Below, in pieces: positions 34,733 to 41,142 of a stretch of 41,142 nucleotides of DNA (position 1 is its first letter; the number at the start of each line of letters is the position of its first letter). The stretch comes from Planctomycetaceae bacterium. GTDB taxonomy: Bacteria > Planctomycetota > Planctomycetia > Pirellulales > Pirellulaceae. The notes under the pieces are model-generated. The model did no database searches and was not told the origin of the DNA. It saw only the letters and a list, made by a program, of their open reading frames with translations. The stretch is from contig PBSM01000294.1 of the NCBI GenBank assembly GCA_002726245.1, forward strand, positions 1 to 41,142, read 5' to 3'. Position numbers and translations under genes: made by a program.

Positions 34733-35176
34733 ATGGGAATGTTGAAGGAATTCAAAGCGTTCGCCATGCGCGGCAATGTGATTGACATGGCAGTTGGGAT
34801 CGTGATCGGCGCGGCCTTCAAGGACATAGTCACATCTCTAGTAAGCAACATCATCACGCCTCCAATCGCATTGTTGGGCGACATGCCGTTTAAGCAATGG
34901 GCTTACACGTTGCGAGAAGCTGCCAACCCGCAAGAAAACATCGCAATTACCTACGGCCAGTTCCTGGACACGATCTTCAGTTTCGTCATCGTGGCCTTCG
35001 CAATCTTCATTTTGGTCAAGGTAATGAACCGCGCGCAGGACCTGCTTGACGGAGACGACGAGGAAGAAGAGAAAGAACCGACCACGAAGAACTGTGAGTA
35101 TTGTCTGTCCAAGATTGCCATCGCCGCGACTCGCTGTCCGTGTTGCACCTCGCACATCGTCAGCGAGCCGGCTTAG
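34733..35176 (+). CDS. mscL: Large-conductance mechanosensitive channel
   Basis: 147 residues with RBS CGGAG 7 bases before the ATG. It opens in the inner membrane under osmotic downshock. The N-terminal amphipathic part KEFKAFAMRGNVIDMAVGIVIG and the second span near SFVIVAFAIFILVKVMN match MscL. The C-terminus ends with a cysteine cluster (CEYCLSKIAIAATRCPCC), a zinc-ribbon-like tail found in some bacterial MscL proteins and absent in the E. coli protein. Stand-alone gene. Confidence 0.95.
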   Translation: MGMLKEFKAFAMRGNVIDMAVGIVIGAAFKDIVTSLVSNIITPPIALLGDMPFKQWAYTLREAANPQENIAITYGQFLDTIFSFVIVAFAIFILVKVMNRAQDLLDGDDEEEEKEPTTKNCEYCLSKIAIAATRCPCCTSHIVSEPA

Positions 35177-35296
35177 GAACGACTGGTCAATGACTTCGGC
35201 CCGTTGTAGCATGGGCCCCGGCCGATGGACGCGGGATGCTGGTTATTGGATGCTTGATGCTGCGTACTCCGTAGTGAGTACTCAGATGTAGATACT

Positions 35297-35405
35297 TAGG
35301 CGAGCGGCAGTTGATAACTTACCAGTAGGCCGGAACGGCGAAGACTTGTTCCGGCCTACAAATGACATCACTGCTCTTGGTACGTTCTCATCTGCCGCTC
35401 GCCTA
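35297..35405. repeat. Nested inverted repeat before a metallopeptidase start
   Basis: Arms at 35297-35310 and 35392-35405 are perfect complements (TAGGCGAGCGGCAG), and pairing extends inward with few differences to about 25 bases. In the loop is a REP-type palindrome 35325-35359, starting GTAGGCCGGAAC and ending CCGGCCTAC. The right arm ends at the ribosome binding site (AGAGGA, 35405-35410) of the next gene. The 241-base gap 35177-35417 also has GAGTACTCAG near 35277. Confidence 0.8.
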
Positions 35406-35417
35406 GAGGAGAATCAC

Positions 35418-36323
35418 GTGCGGCCAACTGTACTCGCCTCGGTTGTGAGCTTGCTCCTAAGCTCTTCGTTTGCTGTGGCAAATGAAAGAGCCGTATCCAC
35501 TCCTGCGGAAGCAGTCGTCCAGCATTTGCAACTCGGCGCTTTCTACAAGAAGCACGCTAGTTGCGGCGGCTTTCCGATCATCAGCTCTGAGAAGGTTTCT
35601 GACGCGGCATTACTCGAAGCAGCGTACCTCATCGATCGCATGCTCGAAGGTCGCGAGGACATTCGCCAAGCGTTGATCGAGAGTAAGACTCGGTTCTCGA
35701 TCATGGCTGCTGACGAGTTCACCACCGAGATTCCCGAACACAGCGATCTCACGCCAAAGAACTTTTGGGATCGTCGAGCCCGCGGACTCGGGGCAACACC
35801 AGTGCGGCCTTCGGTTAGCTGTGGTGAAGAGAACTTGCTTTGCCTACGAGGCGATCCGTATTACGAAGAGAACATTTTGGTTCACGAGTTTGCTCACGCG
35901 ATCCACGACATGGGCTTGAAGAATATCGACGAGGAGTTCGACCGCAAGCTGAAGGCGATCTATGACCAGGCAATGGCAGAAGGCTTGTGGAAGAAGAAGT
36001 ACGCCGCGAATAATCATCACGAGTATTGGGCCGAGTGCGTGCAGTCGTATTTTGGCACGAACCGTCCGCCCGATCATGATCACAATCATGTTGATACACG
36101 CGAGGAGTTGAAGGATTACGATCCTCGCGTGTTCGCATTGATCGATGATGTCTTTCGAGGCAACCCGTGGGACTACACTCGGCCAGCGAAGCGCAAGCAC
36201 CTTTCACATCTGAAGGAGCTCGATGTTGAGAAGCTCCCGGCATTCTCTTGGCCGCCGCGGCTTGCCGAAGAGGCGGCGAAGTTGGAAGTGTTGAAGAAAC
36301 AAAAGGCGAGTGGTGGACGGTAG
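35418..36323 (+). CDS. Exported zinc metallopeptidase (HEFAH)
   Basis: 301 residues. The GTG at 35418 is chosen because it follows AGAGGA by 7 bases and opens a signal peptide (VRPTVLASVVSLLLSSSFAVANE); a longer ATG frame adds 24 non-secretory codons. The active site is ILVHEFAHAIHDMG (His156, Glu157, His160), and EYWAECVQSYF downstream supplies the third ligand or base, as in metalloproteases related to anthrax lethal-factor-like domains. A cysteine-containing loop (CGGFPIISS) is near the start. It probably processes or degrades exported proteins; target unknown. A 109-base palindrome ends at its ribosome binding site. Confidence 0.8.
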   Translation: MRPTVLASVVSLLLSSSFAVANERAVSTPAEAVVQHLQLGAFYKKHASCGGFPIISSEKVSDAALLEAAYLIDRMLEGREDIRQALIESKTRFSIMAADEFTTEIPEHSDLTPKNFWDRRARGLGATPVRPSVSCGEENLLCLRGDPYYEENILVHEFAHAIHDMGLKNIDEEFDRKLKAIYDQAMAEGLWKKKYAANNHHEYWAECVQSYFGTNRPPDHDHNHVDTREELKDYDPRVFALIDDVFRGNPWDYTRPAKRKHLSHLKELDVEKLPAFSWPPRLAEEAAKLEVLKKQKASGGR

Positions 36324-36343
36324 TCCCTCACTTGTCGATGCGC

Positions 36344-36766
36344 TCATTCACCCTGCCAACCACCGCGCCGAGACTGTTTCTTTTCTGCCTTCTGCCGCTT
36401 GTTCTTCAGACGCCGTTCGCGCGAGCCCTTGGTTGGTTTCGTTGGTTTGCGTTTTTTCGGCGGTGTAGCGACCGCGAGAATCAAGTCGCGCAGCTTGTTC
36501 AGGCAATCAGCTACGTTGCGGCCTTGGTCGCGGAACCGCTCGCTTGTCATAACGAGTTGGCCGTCGCGATTGATTCGCCTCGGATAACGCTCTAGAAATC
36601 GCTCGCGCAACGCTGGAGGCAGGCTTTCAGTCTCCGTAACCGGCCAGTGCAAAGTCACTTTCGTGTTGACCTTGTTCACGTTCTGACCGCCCGGCCCGCT
36701 GCTACGCGCGAACGTGAATTGAAACTCCTTGAGCGGGATCGAGATTCGTGAGTTAACTTCTAGCAT
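36344..36766 (-). CDS. arfB: Alternative ribosome-rescue factor (peptidyl-tRNA hydrolase-like)
   Basis: 140 residues. It rescues ribosomes stalled at the end of broken mRNA by hydrolysing peptidyl-tRNA. The catalytic GGQ is at residues 26-28 in SSGPGGQNVNKVNTKV, a pattern typical of ArfB (YaeJ) and release-factor class I domain 3. The C-terminal tail is highly basic (KKRKPTKPTKGSRERRLK and a lysine run) and would enter the mRNA channel. Length fits the family (about 140). It converges with the metallopeptidase gene across 20 bases. Confidence 0.95.
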   Translation of the reverse strand: MLEVNSRISIPLKEFQFTFARSSGPGGQNVNKVNTKVTLHWPVTETESLPPALRERFLERYPRRINRDGQLVMTSERFRDQGRNVADCLNKLRDLILAVATPPKKRKPTKPTKGSRERRLKNKRQKAEKKQSRRGGWQGE

Positions 36767-36771
36767 GGAGA

Positions 36772-36894
36772 GTAGCCCTCACGCTCCGCGTGAGGAAAGC
36801 GGAATTGCGAAAGGAGTGGTTTGTGGGTCACAGTTTATCCGTCGCGGGCAGTCGTTCGTAGCGCCGCTTGCATCACGCGGAGCGGGATGGCTAC
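36772..36894. repeat. GTAG-headed composite palindrome
   Basis: Left part GTAG then CCTCACGCTCCGCGTGAGG (36777-36795, 8-bp stem). Right part TCACGCGGAGCGGGATGGCTAC (36873-36894) is the near reverse complement of the left arm with two differences. GTAG and CTAC mark the two ends. The element lies in the gap 36767-37011 between arfB and the PQQ protein; nothing else is recognised there. Confidence 0.75.
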
Positions 36895-37011
36895 ATGAAA
36901 ACGTTCGCTCTCTTGATGGCGGTGGCATCAACGTCCGCTTGACCGCTATATTAGCAGTGATTTGAAAAACGTCATGCGGGAGTCCCGCAAATCACCCGAA
37001 GGACTACGATC

Positions 37012-38571
37012 ATGCAGACAAGACACCTGCTTGCATTGTTCATGTTTGGCTCGTTAGTTGGTTGCACAGCGTCGATGCAAAGCACGGTCGAAGAGAATCC
37101 GAAGAAATCGCAAGCCAGTTCGGATGCGGCGGCGACACCAGGGGCAACTCCCAAATCGGAAGCGACGACCGATCCGGCAGCAACTGACGCGCCGGAGGTG
37201 ACCGCCGATCCGGAAGCGGCCACCAAGACGACGACCGACGCCGCAGCAGAGCTGACAGATCTTTGGACGCGGACGAAAGGCGTCGATTGGCCCGACTTCC
37301 TCGGTCCGAATCGAGATAGTAAATCGCCCGAGACCGGAATCATCTCGCCTTGGCCCGAGGAAGGCCCGAAGATCGTTTGGCAGATGGAACTCGCCACTGG
37401 TTACGGCATCGGCAGTGTCGCCAAGGGCCGCCTGTATCACTTCGAACGGCAAGGCAACAAGGCGACGCTGCTGTGTTTGAAAGCAGAAACCGGTGAAGAA
37501 CTGTGGCGGTTCCAGTATCCGACCGCCTACGAAGATTTGCTTGGTTTCAACAACGGCCCGCGTTGCTCGCCCGTCATTGACGGCAATCGCGTTTATATTT
37601 ACGGCGCGGAAGGCATGTTGCATTGCTTGCGGGCTTCTGACGGCGACGTCGTCTGGAAACTTGACGTCAACAAGCAATACGGCGTCGTGCAGAACTTCTT
37701 CGGTGTTGGCAGCACGCCAATCATCGAAGGCGACCTGCTGATCTGCATGGTGGGAGGCAGCCCGCCGGGAAGCCCTGGGCTGTACGAAAGCAGCGGGAAC
37801 GTTGATGGGAACGGTTCGGGAATCGTTGCGGTGGACAAACACACGGGTGATGAGAAGTACAGAATTACCGACGAACTCGCTAGCTACGCGTCGCCGCAAC
37901 TCGCGACGATCGGCGACCGCCGCTGGTGTTTTATGTTTACGCGTGGTGGTCTTGTTGGTTTCGAACCGCAGTCTGGAAAGGTTGACTTTCAGTATCCGTG
38001 GCGTTCGCCGAAACTTGAGAGCGTGAACGCGGCAGCTCCGGTTGTTGTCGGAAACGAGATTCTGATATCCGAGACGTACAGCATCGGTGCCTCGGTCGTT
38101 TCCGTGAAGCCAGGCGGCCACGACGTTGTTTGGGCCGACGATCCGCATCCGCGCAAACCGAAGTCGATGATGACTCACTGGAACACAGGAATTCATCTCG
38201 CCGGCTACTTCTACGCTTGCAGCGGCCGCAATGAGCCGGATGCCGATCTGCGGTGCATCGAGTGGAAGACTGGCAAGGTGAGTTGGGTCGAGCAACTGCG
38301 GCCAGAACTTCGCGAACGCTCGTCGCTGCTCTACGTCGATGGCCACTTCGTGCAACTCGGCGAATTTGGCACGCTCAGGCTGCTGAAAGTGAATCCCGAG
38401 AAGTACGAACCCGTTTCGGAGGTGATGCTGATTCGCAAGCCGGTCGATCCCGACCTCGGCCCGCGCCCGCTACTGCGGAGTCCCTGCTGGGCTGCGCCAA
38501 TTCTGTCGCACGGTTTGTTGTACGTGAAAGGGAAGGACCGGCTTGTTTGCATGGAGTTAATTCCGGAGTAG
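37012..38571 (+). CDS. PQQ-type beta-propeller lipoprotein
   Basis: 519 residues with a lipoprotein signal (lipobox LVGC, Cys18). An Ala/Thr/Asp-rich linker (about 35-80) follows, then WPDFLGPNRDSKSPE, the usual start of planctomycete PQQ-binding-like outer propellers. The blades carry repeats such as GEELWRFQYP, GDVVWKLDV and GKVSWVEQL, the tryptophan-docking motif. No cofactor-binding enzyme residues can be assigned, so it may be a scaffold rather than a dehydrogenase. Anchored in the outer or inner membrane, facing the periplasm. Confidence 0.88.
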   Translation: MQTRHLLALFMFGSLVGCTASMQSTVEENPKKSQASSDAAATPGATPKSEATTDPAATDAPEVTADPEAATKTTTDAAAELTDLWTRTKGVDWPDFLGPNRDSKSPETGIISPWPEEGPKIVWQMELATGYGIGSVAKGRLYHFERQGNKATLLCLKAETGEELWRFQYPTAYEDLLGFNNGPRCSPVIDGNRVYIYGAEGMLHCLRASDGDVVWKLDVNKQYGVVQNFFGVGSTPIIEGDLLICMVGGSPPGSPGLYESSGNVDGNGSGIVAVDKHTGDEKYRITDELASYASPQLATIGDRRWCFMFTRGGLVGFEPQSGKVDFQYPWRSPKLESVNAAAPVVVGNEILISETYSIGASVVSVKPGGHDVVWADDPHPRKPKSMMTHWNTGIHLAGYFYACSGRNEPDADLRCIEWKTGKVSWVEQLRPELRERSSLLYVDGHFVQLGEFGTLRLLKVNPEKYEPVSEVMLIRKPVDPDLGPRPLLRSPCWAAPILSHGLLYVKGKDRLVCMELIPE

Positions 38572-38576
38572 CGGTC

Positions 38577-38594
38577 GCGAGTTAGGCAACTCGC
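38577..38594 (+). terminator. Possible transcription terminator hairpin
   Basis: GCGAGTT, AGGC, AACTCGC forms a perfect 7-bp stem 6 bases after the PQQ-protein stop. No T-run follows (AGTTAATAACC), so it may be a weak or non-intrinsic terminator. Confidence 0.3.
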
Positions 38595-38650
38595 AGTTAA
38601 TAACCTACCCGGGAACCGTGGGCGTGGGCTAGCGCGTCGCCATATCTTCG

Positions 38651-38886
38651 CCCCGAAGGCCCGAAGGGGCCGCAACAAATCAGCCCAGGGCAGAGCGAAG
38701 CGGCGCAGACGCGGAGCGCCGCCCTGGGTTGGCTGGTACAACACCTTAGCCCTGAAAGGGCGAAACAAATGTGATGCGGCCGTTCATTCATGTTTCGCCC
38801 TTTCAGGGCTTGCGTTCACGTGTTTCTCCTACCCAGGGCGGCGCTGCGCTCTGCCCTGGGCTGATTTGTTGCGGCCCCTTTCGGGG
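38651..38886. repeat. 235-bp compound palindrome
   Basis: Three nested layers. The outer arms 38659-38729 and 38831-38886 match (GCCGCAACAAATCAGCCCAG core) except for an extra 17-base block in the left arm. The centre holds AGCCCTGAAAGGGCGAAACA at 38748-38767 and its exact complement at 38791-38810. The innermost loop is about 23 bases. It fills the 467-base gap 38572-39038 between the PQQ gene and the convergent MCE gene, with no open coding gene on either strand. Confidence 0.85.
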
Positions 38887-39038
38887 CGGAAAACTTGCGC
38901 AAACGATGAGGCTAGCGTCCCGTTCCGATGGATGTGTAGATTATTTGTTGCGAGTTGCCTTACCGTGGCTGGGGCATCCGGGGCATCCTGCCGCAGCACT
39001 GGGGCAAGATGCCAGGATGACGACTCCAGAAGAAACAA

Positions 39039-40856
39039 TTACTCGTTTGTTGGAACAAAGGCCACCACGGCTCGCCCCTTATCAACGACGAGCAGCCCAA
39101 CGACACAACCATCCTTCGGCACAACAACACAGGCTCCGTTCAAGTTCGGATCGATCGCGAATGAAGGATCAACGCTCCATTCGCGCACCCCGGTGGCTGC
39201 CGACAACTTTGACGGCGGCAAGGGAAAGCTCGATTCGGCGCTTTCCGCCGTTACTATTACCTCTTCGATTCCCTCGGGATCACACAAGCGGTTGACTGGC
39301 CAGGGCGAGATTTTTTCCAGAGGCTTCGCGAGTGGTAGCGTCGCCAACTTTCCGTGTATCTCGACTTCCTCCACGCTAACCGCCACTTCCTCGCCGGCAA
39401 GTTGCAGCTTCGCTTCGCCGCCGATTGCATCGCGCGGTGGCGCCAGCGAATCCAGCGGAGCAACAATTCGTCCATCTGACAGCGGCAACACCCAACCGAC
39501 GCGATGCCTCGTCCGGACAATGATCGATCCTTCCTTCCACGACAACGTCGCGCGGATCGGCTGCGGCATCGTGACGCCTTCGGGCAGGTCCACCGCTCCG
39601 ACGGCAATGTGAGGCTGCCACTGCAGCCAGGTATCTTCGTCGAACTCCTCATCGCGTTTGTTGTATAAAGGGAATCGGTGGCCCATGTTAACCATCTTGC
39701 CTGGCGAATCGGGTGTCGCCAGCGTGACGCCTCCGGCCGCGATCGTCTCGAGCGTGTCCGCCGTAACTTCCAAGCCGCCGCTAATGCTGAGGTTGGCCTT
39801 GATGCCGCTCGTCGTCCAGAAGATCGTGTTGTCGCGCACCAACCGCTTGAAGGTCGGATCAATATAAGCCCGCGCTTCGATACGCGACGCATCAGGCGAC
39901 AATCCGACTGAGATGACTTGGCCGATTCGATGTCCTCGGTATAAGACAGGTGCTCCGGCACGAACTCCGCGACGGTGGCGGCCTTCGAGCGCGATCTCCA
40001 AACCGCCCTCCATTTGTTCGCCCGTCATCGGAGGTTCGTCCAAGCCTGCAAACTTCGTGAGTTGTTCCGCTTCAGACGGGCCTGGCGCCACGGCGATGTA
40101 ACGCCCGCCGACCAGCGTATCCAAGCCGCGGATCCTCGTCAGGCTGACGTCAGGCCGCTCGATCCAGAACTGGCTGCCCGCACGAGCCAGCCGCTGCGCG
40201 CTCTCAATTAGACGCACGGTCACCTCGACGCCCGACAACTCGTCATTCAACTCAACGGCAGAAACCTCTCCGACAACGATGCCACGGTGGCGAAGCTCGT
40301 CGCCGACCTGCAAGCCGTATCCCTCGCGGAAGAGAAGCGTGATTTCGACGACATCCGAGTCGAGCATCATCAGCGGCGATTCATCCCCATCGAACAAGTA
40401 CTTCGGCGCGGCGGCGGAACCTGGAAGAACGCCCAAGTACTTAGCGCCTACGACCGTCTCAAGCCCACTTACCCTGGCGAGACTCAGACGCGGTCGTTCG
40501 ACCCAGAAGCGGCTGCCTTCGCGAGCCAATCCTTCCGCGGCCGTCTCGAGCAGAATTTGGACGTTGATCTTGCCGAGTTCTGGATCGAGCTTCACCGCCG
40601 TGACTTCGCCAACTTCGATACCACGGTGACGCAGCATGTCGCCGGCTTTAATACCATAGCCTTGGTCAAATCGCACCGTGATCTCTGTACCACGATGTCG
40701 ATTCGCCGCAGCAAACAACACCACCGCAACGACCAGGCAGATCGCCGTCAGAATCCACAGCCGACTCGCATTGCTGCGTAGCGTCTGTATGACGGCTGGG
40801 CCATCGCTGACTGTGGCTTCGGGGAAGTCTTCAGATTGTGTTTGATTGTCTTTCAT
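39039..40856 (-). CDS. MCE-domain protein of the PqiB/YebT type
   Basis: 605 residues. An N-terminal membrane span at about 30-51 (LWILTAICLVVAVVLFAA) is followed by three MCE domains at about 57-160, 170-275 and 285-370 (repeated EITVRFDQGYGIKAGDMLRH, EITLLFREGYGLQVGDELRH, LEIALEGRHRRGVRAGAPVLY), then a C-terminal beta part. The family forms hollow bridges across the periplasm that move lipids between membranes. PqiA, the usual membrane partner, is not in the window: the gene is preceded by the structured leader of an IS110 element. A pqiB or mlaD-type role is likely; I do not fix a symbol. Confidence 0.88.
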   Translation of the reverse strand: MKDNQTQSEDFPEATVSDGPAVIQTLRSNASRLWILTAICLVVAVVLFAAANRHRGTEITVRFDQGYGIKAGDMLRHRGIEVGEVTAVKLDPELGKINVQILLETAAEGLAREGSRFWVERPRLSLARVSGLETVVGAKYLGVLPGSAAAPKYLFDGDESPLMMLDSDVVEITLLFREGYGLQVGDELRHRGIVVGEVSAVELNDELSGVEVTVRLIESAQRLARAGSQFWIERPDVSLTRIRGLDTLVGGRYIAVAPGPSEAEQLTKFAGLDEPPMTGEQMEGGLEIALEGRHRRGVRAGAPVLYRGHRIGQVISVGLSPDASRIEARAYIDPTFKRLVRDNTIFWTTSGIKANLSISGGLEVTADTLETIAAGGVTLATPDSPGKMVNMGHRFPLYNKRDEEFDEDTWLQWQPHIAVGAVDLPEGVTMPQPIRATLSWKEGSIIVRTRHRVGWVLPLSDGRIVAPLDSLAPPRDAIGGEAKLQLAGEEVAVSVEEVEIHGKLATLPLAKPLEKISPWPVNRLCDPEGIEEVIVTAESAESSFPLPPSKLSAATGVREWSVDPSFAIDPNLNGACVVVPKDGCVVGLLVVDKGRAVVAFVPTNE

Positions 40857-40883
40857 GTTTTCTCCGTTCGTTTAACCGCAAGC

Positions 40884-41032
40884 CGGAGGCGTGCGCGCTG
40901 CGCTGGGAGCGGACGCCTCCGATACTATGAAAGAGCGAGCAAGAAAGTAAAACGATTCTCCTGTGAATGCGGCGTAGCAAAAGTTGCTCGCCAATGTTGT
41001 TCCGCTGCCAAAGGCAGCTTCATACAGGAGAA
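40884..41032 (+). ncRNA. Candidate structured RNA upstream of IS110 recombinase (possible bridge RNA)
   Basis: Stem-loop 1 is 40884-40921 (CGGAGGCGT / ACGCCTCCG). Stem-loop 2 is a long-range stem TTCTCCTGT (40956-40964) / ACAGGAGAA (41024-41032) that encloses hairpins AGCAA-AAG-TTGCT (40976-40988) and GCTGCC-AAA-GGCAGC (41004-41018). The right arm overlaps the AGGAG ribosome binding site of the recombinase. IS110-group elements are known to encode a bridge RNA just upstream of the recombinase; whether this one does is inference. The left end of the element is not determined. Confidence 0.45.
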
Positions 41033-41034
41033 CC

Positions 41035-41142
41035 ACAAGGACATTCTACCTCGGAATCGATCTGCATAGCAAGCAGATCACCTTCTCGGTGAGAGACGCA
41101 CACGGAGAAATCCTGCTGCGACGACAAGTTAGTACGCGACCT
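41035..41142 (+). mobile_element. IS110-family transposase/recombinase, N-terminal part (cut by window end)
   Basis: The frame reads FYLGIDLHSKQITFSVRD and then AHGEILLRRQVST up to the window end, where it is cut. GIDLHSK carries the first Asp of the DEDD-type RuvC-like catalytic site of IS110 recombinases, which act through a serine-assisted mechanism guided by bridge RNA in characterised members. A ribosome binding site AGGAG is at 41026-41030, but no ATG, GTG or TTG lies where the start is expected (ACA at 41035 is in place of it); the only upstream in-frame options are TTG at 40984 and CTG at 41005. The element may be degraded or read from an unusual start. The rest lies beyond the window. 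Confidence 0.8.

Noticed and set aside
9502..36894. CRISPR array among the repeats
   Set aside because: Units are palindromes or very short, unequal in sequence and spacing, and no cas genes are present.
37054..38355. 433-codon minus-strand open frame
   Set aside because: Antisense shadow of the PQQ-propeller gene, whose lipobox and blade motifs are convincing.
38866..39612. Plus-strand frame over the compound palindrome and MCE gene end
   Set aside because: Serine/threonine-rich shadow translation, opposite to an MCE-domain gene.

Overview
The window looks like a chromosomal segment of a planctomycete (Planctomycetota, plausibly Pirellulales). The evidence is an ECF sigma factor next to a Ser/Thr kinase with an N-terminal anti-sigma-type Cys/His motif, a DUF1571-type secreted protein, a type I sulfatase, PQQ-propeller and amidohydrolase paralogues with signal peptides, a zinc-ribbon MscL, and many short palindromic repeats between genes. 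Taxonomy is inferred from recognised families, not from a marker gene. I see no tRNA, rRNA or CRISPR array.

Layout. 0-10.7 kb: a TPR protein coupled to a multi-span membrane protein, a zinc-ribbon membrane protein (-), a secreted alpha/beta hydrolase, a large secreted protein of unknown function (-), an HD-domain phosphohydrolase and a KDG kinase (kdgK). 11-13.6 kb: D-aminoacylase-like amidohydrolase followed by a MOSC protein. 13.6-17.2 kb (-): operon of ECF sigma factor, Ser/Thr kinase and coiled-coil secreted protein; the kinase is split by an apparent one-base deletion. 17.7-22.5 kb: purB of the type found in animals, a convergent NAD-dependent epimerase/reductase and an ACP-fused alpha-oxoamine synthase (a candidate sphingoid-base/ceramide pair), and a DinB protein. 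22.7-25.8 kb: DUF1571 protein, Rpn-type nuclease whose C-terminus is shifted by a 13-bp duplication, CBS-pair protein, and a response-regulator remnant. 25.8-31.1 kb: tightly coupled sulfatase, penicillin-acylase-like and dimethylformamidase-like genes. 31.3-34.6 kb: right-handed beta-helix protein (-), then an amidohydrolase coupled to a DapA-family lyase. 34.7-38.6 kb: mscL, a metallopeptidase with a GTG start, arfB (-) and a PQQ-propeller lipoprotein. 39.0-40.9 kb (-): a PqiB/MCE-type protein. The right edge carries the start of an IS110-family recombinase behind a strongly structured leader.

The most striking non-coding signal is a set of at least seven palindromic units of different sequence families. 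Most start with GTAG, GTGG or GTTGG and end with the complement, an architecture like REP/BIME elements mobilised by RAYT (TnpA-REP) proteins, although no RAYT gene lies in the window. The other strong candidates are the structured RNA in front of the IS110 recombinase (possible bridge RNA that also hides the ribosome binding site), the frameshifted kinase, the ACP-oxoamine synthase/reductase pair, and the three-gene amide/sulfate-ester hydrolase operon.
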